64,000 nucleotides of DNA from Silene conica (Eukaryota; Streptophyta; Magnoliopsida; Caryophyllales; Caryophyllaceae): NCBI GenBank assembly GCA_029255685.2, contig CM055312.2:50626202-50690201 (forward strand), read 5' to 3'. Within the stretch, counting starts at the first letter, position 1. Each line of letters begins with the position of its first letter. Of the stretch, positions 1 through 10,239 are shown in pieces. The translations under genes and the position numbers were made by a program. Under the pieces are notes generated by a model. That model worked only from the letters and a program-made list of their open reading frames with translations. It was not told where the DNA came from and did no database searches.

Positions 1-2008
1 ATAATAATAATTAATAATAATAATAAATATAAGTCGTCCAAAAGTCATAAAATGCATCATCAATTGGCTATAAATATTTGATGGAAGACAACATTTGTGA
101 GCCAAAATTCAAGCCAATATTTTATTTACCTCATCACCGAGAGAATTGTATGTGTAAATAATCATTCTTATCATTGTTTTTTTTAAGTTCTATTAGTATG
201 AAATACTATGATATTTTTGAACTTCACTATGTTGTTTTGTTGTTATTTAGGGGATATCAAGATTTGTGGAGTTGTGCTCTTTAAAGGTAAATATACTTAC
301 ATTTTTATTATTTAATATCATATTTATATAATTATCTAAGGAAAAATTTAAATTAATATAATTATAATGTAATATTAAATAAATCAAATTCAACCGTTTT
401 GGTTGTTATTAACTGCCGTGGATTTTTTTTGTAGGATGCTTCATTGGAGAAAGAGAACTATATGAAGAAGTGAATACTATAATTGCTTAAACAAATACTC
501 TCATATATTTCCCTCAATTTTATATTATAAATTAACTACAAGATTGCTTGACAACATGAATGTTAATGATTAATTATTTTAAGTTTCATGAAAAAAAATA
601 GTATTTCATAAACTTTAAAATGTATGTTTTATTTTTGTACATGTTATCTTTTTATTCATCATTTTCCATTTGAAAAATAGCTTTCATAGAATGAAATTGG
701 AGTTACAAATAAAGATCTCAAGCGTATAAACAAGTTGGACAAAATAATTCTTATTGATATGAATAATGGCTAAATGTACATTATTATTAATATTTATGCT
801 TACAATATAGTTAAAAGGTTACTTAAAGCATTTAATTTAAATTCACATGTCATTTTTATATTGGTTAATACATAATTCATCTATATTGATTACTAGATTC
901 TTCATTTATTTATACAATATTGTAAAATATCAACTGAGTTATCTATTGATTATTATAAAATGACAAGATTAAGTATCTTATTAATGCCACAAATCTCGAT
1001 AGCCCTTAAATTTGAACAAAACAAATGCGTACGATGAATGTTGAAAATGTGATGAATATTTCATAACCCAACAATGGAACTTACAAAAAAAATAAAAAAA
1101 ATTATATAGTTAATTTAAAACCTTAACCCCACTTAACTTGATGTGAATAGAAAAATAAGACATATTAGTGACACATACAATTCTATTGACGATATTGATA
1201 AGAAAAATTATTCCTTACAAATTTTTGCCTCTATCAAAAAACTATAAACAATTGAGGATACATTTTATGACTTTTGAGCATTTTTCCTATTATTATTATT
1301 ATCAAATTTAAGATAGACATAAATATCAATAAAGGTTCATCATTTTTGAGCATCGATGTTAAAAAGACAATACTAAGTATCTTACTATGTCATGTGTTAT
1401 TAAAATTAAAGTCATACTAAAATCATGTGTCACATGCTTATAAATAAAAATTAAAAATTAAAAAATGTTAGTTGCGAACACAAAAATAAATTAATACAAA
1501 CTATTTATTCTCCTCCCATAAATCTGGTTATTAACTACATATTTATTTAACTTTTATTTCTTTTATTTAATTGGATGACTTTTTAGTTTCCCTCACTATT
1601 TGTAGTAGGTTACGTACTATTTAACTTAATTTATCATTTTTGCAACAATAAAAATTTAATATTTTTGACAAATTAATATTGATAATATATTAAGACTAGC
1701 ATTTATTAAACTTCATAACTATGTTATTACTAAAAAATATGATTTATAAGAAATAAAATATTGAGATAAAAGCCCTCTAATTTAATTAAAAAGTATTTTT
1801 AAGCTTTTTATACTAGATAATATGTAATTTTAAAAAAAAGAATAATAATCAAACATTATGCCTTAATTAAATAACTTTTAAGTATTTCAAAAATCAAAAC
1901 TGTATATTTTTAAATGGATAAACTAATTGTTCAGACAAATCTTAACAATACGATAAAATAACAATACTAAAACATATAAACCGTGAATGTCACGGGTCAC
2001 AAAACTAA
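1..2008 (+). mobile_element. Helitron-like 3' portion (5' end outside window)
   Basis: The segment ends with the three hallmarks of a plant Helitron 3' terminus: a short perfect hairpin CCGTGA-ATG-TCACGG (1981-1995), a 9-nt spacer, and CTAA (2005-2008) followed by T. The same hairpin-9 nt-CTRR-T geometry occurs in the independent Helitron ending at 6719. The rest is AT-rich with no open frame of note and no Rep/helicase coding, so if it is a Helitron it is non-autonomous. No 5' TC terminus was found, so the left limit is arbitrary. Some of this stretch could be ordinary intergenic DNA. Confidence 0.5.
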
Positions 2009-2084
2009 TTGTATTTAAATAGTTTAAAATGAAACAAAAAGAAAAGAGAGGAAAGTATTGAAGTTAGGATGGGCGGTATGAAAT

Positions 2085-2224
2085 TGGGCCGGATCCGATA
2101 TCCATAATAAGGTGAAAGTCGAGATGGTCCCTTGAACCCTAACATCATAGGGACTACTTATATCAAGTTCCCCTGAATTCACACCACATCGTCCGTCCAT
2201 TCTCTTCATCTGTTTAAACCCTAA
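2085..2224 (+). promoter_or_regulatory. Site II plus telo-box promoter of snoRNA cluster
   Basis: TGGGCC (2085-2090) matches the plant site II motif. A telo-box AAACCCTAA lies at 2216-2224 and a partial one, AACCCTAA, at 2135-2142. A TATA-like TTATATCAA lies near 2158-2166. This motif pair is established in promoters of plant ribosomal-protein and snoRNA genes. The first snoRNA starts 81 bp beyond the telo-box, consistent with initiation between the two. The transcription start itself cannot be read from sequence. Confidence 0.6.
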
Positions 2225-2304
2225 TCTTCCTCCAGTCCTCACCAATAAATTTTTCACTGTACACGCAATCTATCTTGCTTTTTTTTTTTTTTTTTAAAAA
2301 AAAG

Positions 2305-2384
2305 TCCTGTATGATGATAATACGAGAAGAAGCTATGGATTCAGGTCCGTATGACGCTTATTTGTCATAGTTACACTGACAGGA
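2305..2384 (+). ncRNA. U15: Box C/D snoRNA, U15-like (copy 1)
   Basis: A C box ATGATGA (2311-2317) and D box CTGA (2376-2379) are bracketed by a terminal stem TCCTG/CAGGA (2305-2309 with 2380-2384). The guide next to box D contains GTCATAGTTAC, an 11-nt complement of the conserved 25S rRNA segment GUAACUAUGAC. The fifth-nucleotide rule places 2'-O-methylation on the second A of GUAAC, the position assigned to U15 in plants and animals and snR13 in yeast (from general knowledge, not a search). A second copy with the same guide but another terminal stem lies at 3457-3541. An internal ATGACG may be box C'. Confidence 0.78.
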
Positions 2385-2452
2385 ACATTTTACCTTTTTT
2401 TCTTAACATGTGATTTGTTGTGTTTGTTTGATGTTAATCCTAGCCGTGTAGG

Positions 2453-2593
2453 AGGCAACTTTGCCGAGGTGATCAATTCCTTTTATTCTGATTACCCGCT
2501 TTCCTGTTGCCTATATTCTATTGGTCTCATTCTAGGCTTTAATGCGGATCCACCTTTTCTCCGTGGTTACGCTTGCCTACTTGGCCTACATTT
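2453..2593 (+). ncRNA. Candidate H/ACA snoRNA (copy 1)
   Basis: Hairpin 1 is closed by AGGCAAC/GTTGCCT (2453-2459 with 2506-2512) and has an upper stem GTGATCA/TGATTAC, leaving an internal loop of the kind used as a pseudouridylation pocket. A hinge ATATTCTA (2513-2520) imperfectly resembles an H box. Hairpin 2 has GGTC/GGCC, TAGGC/GCCTA, GCG/CGC and CCAC/GTGG helices and is followed by ACA (2588-2590) three bases before the inferred end. The layout is hairpin-hinge-hairpin-ACA. I could not assign a target. A paralogue with nearly the same first hairpin lies at 2890-3026, supporting a selected RNA rather than chance folding. Confidence 0.6.
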
Positions 2594-2889
2594 TAACCTT
2601 TATTTTTTTGCGATTATTTAAATCGGTTGTGAATGCGGTCTTGAACTACGGGATTTTATTAACCAAGAGCTTGTGTTATTGTATTAATTTAATTTATTTA
2701 TTTTAAAGGCTTATTGGAATGAAGGGATTGGAGTTAATAGATTGAGGGATCGGAGGTTTATTTGGGGATCTATCATCGCTTATTCATAGCAGTCTGTTGG
2801 AAGTTATATGCTGATATTGTAATTGGAATTTAGAAATAGTATAGTTTTAGGTCAAGTACTGGGGTTTTGTCTGTTAATTGTTTTGGAAA

Positions 2890-3026
2890 AGGCAACTTTG
2901 CCGAGGTGATCATTTTCATTTGTTCTGATTACCCGCTTTCCTGTTGCCTATATTCTATGCCACTGCGAGGTTTTTCTGCATCTCCCAACTTTTCTTCTGG
3001 ATATGCGGCTTTGTTTGGCTATATTT
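2890..3026 (+). ncRNA. Candidate H/ACA snoRNA (copy 2, diverged)
   Basis: Hairpin 1 (2890-2949) keeps the AGGCAAC/GTTGCCT closing stem, the flanking pocket sequences and the ATATTCTA hinge of the copy at 2453, while its apical loop differs. Hairpin 2 is a different sequence but still folds, with GCCA/TGGC (2959-2962 with 3016-3019) and GCAT/ATGC. It is followed by ATA (3021-3023) in place of ACA, a tolerated box variant. Conservation of the first pocket with turnover of the second hairpin suggests a shared first target and a different or lost second one. No target is assigned. Confidence 0.52.
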
Positions 3027-3456
3027 TCACATTGCAACTAAATTATAATTCAACCTGTATCTTGATTTTTTGTGTTATTGATTGGTGTGGGAACGCCAAA
3101 ACACTTGATGGTTCCCCTGCATATTAGTTTGGACTCTTGCTCATCGCTTGTACCACATTGGCTGATCGCTGTTTCCCTGAGTAATGTCTTGATTTTTGCC
3201 TGATTTACATCTCATAGGGGTTAGCAGTTGATAATTTATAGTCTGTTTGGCGACATTAGGTTCCTGAATATTATGTTTTCTGCAATTTGATTGTTTATAG
3301 CTCTTGTGTGATTCATATGCATGTCCCAGTTTCTTATCAATAGTTTTGCCGTTTGCTTTGTTCTCTCCAATTGACTTGATTTCAATGAAAGTGTTTGAAG
3401 CATTAGCACCTGATGTCACTGTATTTCAATTGTTTAGAGCATCATAAGATATTTCG

Positions 3457-3541
3457 TTGCTCTAAATGATGAAGAAACATTTGGGCTATGGATGATTATC
3501 CTATGAAGCTTTATATTGTCATAGTTACACTGATAGAGCAA
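3457..3541 (+). ncRNA. U15: Box C/D snoRNA, U15-like (copy 2)
   Basis: A perfect 8-bp terminal stem TTGCTCTA/TAGAGCAA (3457-3464 with 3534-3541) encloses C box ATGATGA (3466-3472) and D box CTGA (3530-3533). The guide GTCATAGTTAC just upstream of box D is identical to that of the copy at 2305-2384 and complements the 25S rRNA GUAACUAUGAC segment, predicting the same methylated A. The terminal stem sequence differs entirely between the two copies while pairing is kept, which supports function. An internal CTATGAAG could serve as box C'. Confidence 0.82.
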
Positions 3542-4257
3542 ATCTTTGATACTTACTTTATGATATCTTTTTTGTCTTTGCCTGTAGCTCTCCTTGGTCT
3601 ACCATATCTTTTCAATGTACGGACTAATTGGTAACTTGGGTTGCCTTAGTTATTAATTACTTGAACAAAATTTGATGGTTACCTTGGTTATTGATTACCT
3701 AAACAACTTGAAAATTGTATTCTGCTTTATGTTTGATGTAGTGGATTTGCGAATTAAGGTTGTAGACTGTCTCAAACTTCTTGTTGTAGTTTATCCTCAC
3801 ACATCAAAGCTTGTTTAGAAAAATGTATGAACGTCTTTGGAGGTCTGTTCAAAGTCTGAAACTTGAATTCCTGCATGAGGCTTTGTGTAATGGGTCTTGT
3901 CCTGCGAAGAATCAGTCAATGTGAATATTGTCGACAATACCCTCCTCTTCTTCTTAAACACTTGGTGTTTGGCTAAGAACGCTGCGGTAGCATTTGCTTG
4001 AAATAATGCTATGCTTTTTGAGTTTGACTCTGGAATGGTTTGGAGTTTTACAAAGACGGTTACAACTACCCTCTACTTATGTCTGAAGATTCACATCTGT
4101 ATTTCCTTCTTGATGGACAACCGAATCAATCATACGGAGTATGATTTACTACTACGCCCTCCCTTGTGTAAAGCTCCTCTAATATAGACTTGTGGTTATT
4201 GTTGGCCCGGATGGTGAACTTTTGTCTTCTTGAATGGGTAATACTATTGATTGCTTC

Positions 4258-7099
4258 CTATCCATATGAATAGGGTATTAATTCGTCACTATGATTGAAA
4301 ATCGATAAAATAATTTATGTTAGCTATTTTATCATTATTTATCGTATGGCTAGTATATTGTCTAGTAAGGATTCAATGGGTTCTACACCCATGGTCTAAC
4401 AAGGTGATAACAAGGATCGAATCGAGGCAAGGGGAAACAAGGCTATGGTGGACGGCCCACCTGGAAGACGGAAGGACCATGGCCTGCGTGTTGCCCACCT
4501 GGAAGACGGAAGGACCATGGGCTGCGTGTTGCTCGGCCATCAAGCACGTATTGCCCGACCATCACGCTTGTGGGCTTGGCCATCAAGGACTCCAAGTCGA
4601 TATTTGAATATCTTTAATTTTTATGTTATTTTCATAGTTTGTTATTTTAGTTTGTTATTAGTTTGTTAAAGTTGTTACTAGGTTGTTAGTTGTCCTGAGG
4701 TTGTCAGGATTAGTTTATTTTAATTCTCTAACAACCTAGATATAGTTTTATTTTTCAGATTTAATAAGGATTATATTTAATCCTATTTGATAGATTTGGA
4801 CTCCCATTCCAAGAAGGATTCAAGTTAAGTTGTTTACTCACCGGAGGTGTGTGGTTGTTTGGACGTGTGCTACTACCTATATATGGGGCACATCGTCTTC
4901 TTTATTTGCAAGTTAATCATCTATATATCTATATATAAGTATATAACAAGAACTACTACACATGAATTGGACACGTGTCACTCCCTCATTAAAATATTTC
5001 CCGCCCAAGTTCCCATGATATAATATCGATTTTGGAAAATCTTGGAAAACCTATTCTGATTAATGTATACAAAATAGGGAATATTTGGCCTGCAATATTT
5101 AATAAATTTAGACTGATATTCAAAATCTAAAATCTAAAATATTCCTATGCATATCAGTGCAAAAATATTCGATATAAATATAAAACTGGTTAGACTATAA
5201 AATTATTCTATATAAATTCGTGCAAAAATATTTTATATAAATATTCAATAAAAAATATTCTATATATCTTTTAAATTTAGACACTTCTTGGTGCCAATAG
5301 ACAGCGAGCAATATTATTTAAAGATATTATCTGTGCAATATTAAATTTATCCGTGCAATATTAAAACCTCCAAAAAATATTCTCTCATACAATTGTTGGA
5401 ACAAATATTCTCACATATAATTAATTACCCGTGCAATATTATTCAAAGATTCAATTAATTCAATGAGATCAAAACTACCATTTTAAGCGTAACTATAACA
5501 TATATTTTCAATTCTATAATAGTGCTATTATGTCATAGCATAATACCACTTATGGGTATTTCCAATTCTATAATAATGTTATTATGTCACGGCTAAATAT
5601 AAAACTAAGAACTATTTTTAATAATTAGCTATGTGGTCATTTACACAAGTGATATGTAACTGGTCTGTCTTAAGAAAGACTTATTGTTTAATCAAATAGA
5701 GACTAATATATGAGATATTAAATTATACAATCTATATATCTATCTATATATAATTATAATAGAGGAACCATTAGACACATGACAGTTATTAGTTAAATAA
5801 TTTACCGCTCAGTAATTATTTCGTTATTTATGATAAAAAATCATTACTTAGTTTCTTATTAATATTGATTGTAATTATTATATTACAGTATTAGTATACT
5901 ATCTTTTTATGATTTTATCTAATCACGTTATCTATATCTATTTATAATTTATTTTTCTTTTTTGATTGTATTGTGTAGAATTTTTATCAGTTTGAATTTA
6001 CTAGAGTCATTCGACGTCTACGAAGTATTACTCGGTCGGTAATTTCTTATTTGTAAAGAAGTGTTTTTTAATGTAATTTTATTCAGGTTCTGTCTGGCCA
6101 ATTCGGGTCATGTCAGTTTGGTTCATCATTTTTTTCAAGATAATTATGGTCGGATCGGATTGGATCATTAAGGGTCGGGATGGGTCAGGTTGGGCCAATG
6201 ATTAAGAGAGAAATCTCATTTCAAGTCATTTTGTTCATTAGAGTTTTTGTTTTTCCAAGTTATTTTCGAGTTGGGTGGTTTTTGATTATGTCACTTCGGG
6301 TTGGATCAATTACGGGTCAAATTTGTTAGGAAATTTTTGGGACGAGTTAGATGAATTCAGATTTTAGGTCATATTTGGGTGATGTAGTTTGGGTCAATTT
6401 TGGGTCTAAGGGCAACCTATTTTCGGATATGTAACAGTTATTGTTCTCAAATTGAAATATGACAAAAATAATCGATAGTAAGGGAAAAACTGTAATAGTC
6501 GGACAACGGAAAATTGAAACTTATAAATAAAGATAAAAGTGAGACCAAATATTACTCTAAGTCTCAAATTCCAAAAGATGAATTGTCGCCCTGACTAATT
6601 CTAACATATTGATAACAATGTTATTCAGGTTTTTAATACGTTTTAAACAGTTGTCTATATAAAACTAAGAACTATTTAACTACGCATTTTCGTGCAAAAT
6701 TGCACGGGTTCTAAGCTAGTTTTATAATAAAAATACAAACTTTTCTTTAAAGTGTTGCTTAAAGAATTCGGACACATTGAGTGTTGATCATGCCGTTAAT
6801 ATTTGTCGCGTTTGAACTATTGACACGATTTACAAACTATAGGTCTAGGGAGTAAATTACCATTGTTTGAACAATAGGTCTAGGGCAAACAAATATCTTT
6901 CTACCTCTTGAGGATTCACCTTAAGACCGTCACAACTACAATCATCGCCACCACCATCATCGTTCATCATTCATATTTCATCCAAGATTCATACAAGATC
7001 GTTCCATACAAACACCTAAATTACTAATTTCATCTAATATTGTTTTTAAAGATTACAAGAAGCTTTCGCGGACGATTTCTTTGTCAAGAATTCGTATCA
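4258..7099 (+). repeat. 5' LTR of outer Ty3-type element (Helitron-interrupted)
   Basis: It matches the 3' LTR along its length: the ATTCGTCACTATGAT start region, the GGAAGACGGAAGGACCAT block, and an end at TTCGTATCA (7099). It is interrupted by a Helitron at 4920-6719. It carries a 38-bp tandem duplication beginning at 4456 and 4494 that the 3' LTR lacks. A run of GTTTGTTA-like repeats lies near 4636-4690. Confidence 0.82.
4920..6719 (+). mobile_element. Non-autonomous Helitron inside LTR
   Basis: It begins TCTATATATC at 4920 and ends in CTAG (6716-6719), inserted between A (4919) and T (6720) with no target duplication. A perfect 16-nt palindrome CGTGCAAAATTGCACG (6691-6706) lies 9 nt before the terminus. 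The uninterrupted 3' LTR copy (around 16350) confirms the empty site. There is no Rep/helicase frame. A second Helitron-like head TCTATATATCTATC begins at 5731, also after an A, so the element may be a composite of two heads sharing one tail. Confidence 0.82.
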
Positions 7100-7103
7100 T
7101 TAG

Positions 7104-7116
7104 TGGTATCAGAGCT
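7104..7116 (+). other. Primer binding site (tRNA-iMet) of outer element
   Basis: TGGTATCAGAGCT, four nucleotides after the 5' LTR end, is complementary to the 3' end of plant initiator tRNA-Met. Confidence 0.85.
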
Positions 7117-7167
7117 TCAGCTCTTGATTTCTATTTATCAAAGAAGATCCATTCGATCGGGGCAACT

Positions 7168-8964
7168 ATGAATTTTGAAGATCCAAGATTTTTGGATAGT
7201 TTAAAAAAGGAGGGAGCCAGTTCGACCAGTCGATGAATTCAAAGTAACGGAACTACATGAGTTCGAAGGAGGGACAGATCCGGAGGACTACCTTGAGTGG
7301 GAAAGGAAGATGAACCGTATGTTTGAGTTCAAAGAAGTGGATGATCGCAAGATGTGCAAGTATGCAATTTTAAGATTAAGCAAAGGCGCATCATTATGGT
7401 TCGATAGTTTAAGACTCAAAGGGCTAGAGCCGGGAAGGAAAAGATTTGTTCTCGGGAGGGCCTAAAGAAAGATTAAGGAAACGGTATGTACCCACAACTT
7501 ACAGGCTTGCTTTATATCGTAAGATTTCTAATCTTGTGCAAGGCAAGATGTCAGTAAGCGAGTACTTAGACGAGTTCGAAAATCTTACCTTAATGGGGGA
7601 AGTTGAAGAGAATTAAGAACAAAAGATGGCGAGGTTCTTGAGAGGGTTAAACAAAAACATATCTAATCCCGTAGAACTTCAAGTATATTCTGATTTTGAT
7701 ACTTTAACAAGTTTGTGCTTAAGGGTAGAGGCACAAGGCAAGGCAAGATTCGGAGGAGGCCACATATGGGGTCGTGTAGGAGAAGGGGGCGAGGGGGAAC
7801 CGTCCAAGGCAACACCTAGCACGAGTGGCATGGGAAAGTCGGGAGCGAGTGGATCTCCACAAACCAAATCCAATCCTACTCCAACTCAAAACGAGATCAG
7901 CCTATCTTAGGTAAGATGCTTCAAGTGCCAAGGGTTTGGACACTTCAAGAATGCTTGCCCTAACAAGAGGGTTGTGACGATGAGAGAAGCCCTCACATGT
8001 TTACACTTAGTAGGGGAAGGGGAAGAGTCCGAGGAGGAGGAAGGGACGCTGAAGGGTCACGGCGGTCGGCGGCCATGAGGAAGGGGAAGGGGATGAACCA
8101 TTCGAAGCTCCTAACACAACCACTCTAGTGCTTAGATCATTACAAGCCCAATCTACACCAATAATTACCGAACAAAGAGATCTTATATTCCACACCAAGT
8201 GTCTTGTAAAGGATAAATGGTGTAGCATGATTATTGATGGAGGTAGTTGTACGAATGTGGCATCAGAGGAGATGGTAGCTAAGTTAGCCTTAACCACAAT
8301 CAAACATCCTAAACCTTATGCATTACATTGGTTAGGGGACGAGAACAAGGTTCAGGTTACCAAGCAAGTACGAGTGGGTTTAGCCATGGGTTCATACAAG
8401 GATGAGGTGCTATGTGATGTAGTATCTATGGATGCTTGTCATATTCTTCAAGGGCGTCCTTGGCAATTTGATCGAGATGTCTTGCATAGAGGGAGAGTGA
8501 ATGAGTATGAACTTATGGACAAGGGTAAACGAATTATCCTTAAGCCTATGAGTCCCAAAGATGTAGGGTTGATGAGGGCCAATTCGGGGAAGAATACTCA
8601 ACTAACCACTTCGGTCTTTGCTATAGCTATGGAGAACGAGGAGGTTGAGGAGGTGATAGGGGCTGATTCAACTAAGGAGGAAGGAAAGGAGATGGTAGTG
8701 AGCACGATGGTAAGCACGGCTAGCCTAGGTGCGCGGGAGGCTAAGGCAACCACATCAAGTTTTGAACAAGTTAGTAAGATGTTGCGGGGTATAGGCGTGG
8801 AGCGCGAGGCAAGGAGCGTGCTAGGCGTGGTTAGTAGTCCAATACAGTTGGGACTAGGACTAGGTCGTTGGTTAGAAGAGGAGAGGCACGAGTCTAAAGA
8901 GGAGGGTGCCATGGTGGTGTCGCGGGAAGGTGTAAGAGGCATGGCCACAAGAAGATTTTCTTAA
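7168..8964 (+). pseudogene. Decayed gag-protease of outer element
   Basis: A start at 7168 opens a Gag frame that soon meets stops. Later segments in shifted frames still read as a plant Ty3 capsid core (the segment from about 7230 includes DPEDYLEWERKMNRMFEFKE). After an in-frame TAG at 7908-7910 comes a CCHC zinc knuckle (CFKCQGFGHFKNAC, 7917-7958), then in another frame an aspartic-protease-like domain in an open stretch at 8128-8964. Its active-site motif is IIDGGSCTNVAS, with DGG in place of the usual DSG, followed by the GRPW motif. Nothing of RT or integrase follows before the purine tract at 9053-9070. At least two frame changes and several stops make it non-functional. Confidence 0.8.
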
Positions 8965-9034
8965 CAAATCAATCTTTATTCATTTGTGCAGGAAATCTGT
9001 CCCGGGATCAAAAGTTCTTGAGCACTAAACATCA

Positions 9035-9070
9035 AGAATTGAGGTCAATTCTCTTTAAAGGATAAGGGGA
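9035..9070 (+). promoter_or_regulatory. PPT-proximal hairpin and polypurine tract, outer element
   Basis: A perfect hairpin AGAATTG-AGGT-CAATTCT (9035-9052) is followed by an 18-nt segment with a purine-rich AAAGGATAAGGGGA that abuts the 3' LTR (TGATCC at 9071). The tract primes plus-strand DNA synthesis in this class of elements. The hairpin matches the geometry found in the other families here. Confidence 0.7.
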
Positions 9071-9417
9071 TGATCCAAATATGGATAGAGTATTAATTCG
9101 TCACTATGATCGAAAATCGATAAGGTAATTTATGTTAGCTATTTTATCATTATTTATCTCATGGTTAGTATATTGTCTAGTAAGGAGTCAATGAGTTCTA
9201 CAACCATGGTCTAACGAGGTGATAACAAGGATCGAATGAGGCAAGGGGAAACAAGGCTATGGTGGACGGCCCACCTGGAAGACGGAAGGACCATAGGCTG
9301 CGTGTTGCTCGACCATCAAGCACGTATTGCCCGACCATCACGCGTGTGGGCGCGGCCATCAAGGACTCCAAGTCGATATTGGAGTATCTCTAATTTTTAT
9401 GTTATTTTTATAGTTTG

Positions 9418-10239
9418 TGAACTAAAACTAGTTAGATTTAGTACTTAGTCATTTTTGAAGTCGAAAACAGAAAGTTTAGAGGGGTTTGTGTATGTCGTTT
9501 CTTGTGATGTTTTCACTTGGGATATGGACTTAGTTAAGCACACAACCACTAACCAAGAACTAGTTATCCGACCAGCACTAAGCAAAGCAAAATAACAAGC
9601 CAAAGCACTAAGCAAATGACTTCTACAAGCACTAAGCAATGTAGTTTAGAAAACTTAGAAAAGTTTCTGATTTATAAGCTCAATTCAATCTGCCTTGTGA
9701 GTGTTAGAATGGATGCTTTTATAGACCAAGCAAACCAATCCACACCCTACATTACATGTTAATCTTGTGGTGCACAAAAGTTTCAGAAAATAAGCGAAAG
9801 TACAAGCCTTGGCAACGGCTGTCTTGGGGCTAAAAACTGAGCAAAACAGGCTGCTCTTACATTGATAGTGACCTTGCCTTGCTTTACCTTACACAAAACA
9901 GTTTTTCAGACCCTTTTGCAGCTCCTTTTTGATGCTTAAAACAGCCCTTGTTGACCTTCCTTTCTAGGCATTTGATCCCTTTAGCTTTCTATGATGTCTC
10001 CACAAAAGAGGAAATAAGGAACCTTGAGCATGTGCTTAGCCGTGGCCCCTTATTTACCTTAGCATCAGATTTGTTTTGCTTGCATAAACTAACATAACAT
10101 AACTTAACATGACATAAAAATGTCCCACCCTTTAGGATATGTACTTGGTAGGACTTAAGAGTGCCTTAGAGCAGCCCCTTGGACGAAATAGAGCTTGGAC
10201 TTGACTTAGGTAGTAGATAGGTCACCTTGGTTCATTTCA
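9418..10239 (-). repeat. 3' LTR of gypsy element
   Basis: This 822-bp repeat starts and ends TG...CA on both strands and is nearly identical to 14656-15477. It contains the last codons of pol. Confidence 0.92.

Larger units (their letters stand above)
2009..4257 (+). other. Probable polycistronic snoRNA locus
   Basis: This stretch has no credible protein frame but holds a compact promoter and, in order, a C/D snoRNA, an H/ACA candidate, a second related H/ACA candidate and a second C/D snoRNA, all on the plus strand. Plant snoRNA genes are commonly transcribed as polycistrons from promoters carrying telo-box and site II motifs, which fits what is seen. The spacers (2594-2889, 3027-3456) and the tail (3542-4257) are T-rich and intron-like; I could not resolve further snoRNAs there. 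The tail is cut by insertion of a Ty3-type element at 4258. Confidence 0.65.

Noticed and set aside
2024..2257. Minus-strand 77-residue frame over the snoRNA promoter
   Set aside because: It shows no domain or codon pattern and overlaps regulatory motifs on the other strand.
3926..3939. 14-bp palindrome TATTGTCGACAATA
   Set aside because: It is isolated, with no repeat, promoter or RNA context to support a role.
7104..7116. tRNA gene fragments at TGGTATCAGAGC sites
   Set aside because: Each is a primer binding site next to an LTR; no cloverleaf or internal promoter boxes are present.
8128..8964. 278-residue frame as a host aspartic protease gene
   Set aside because: It lies between gag remnants and a purine tract within an LTR element and has the retrotransposon protease context.
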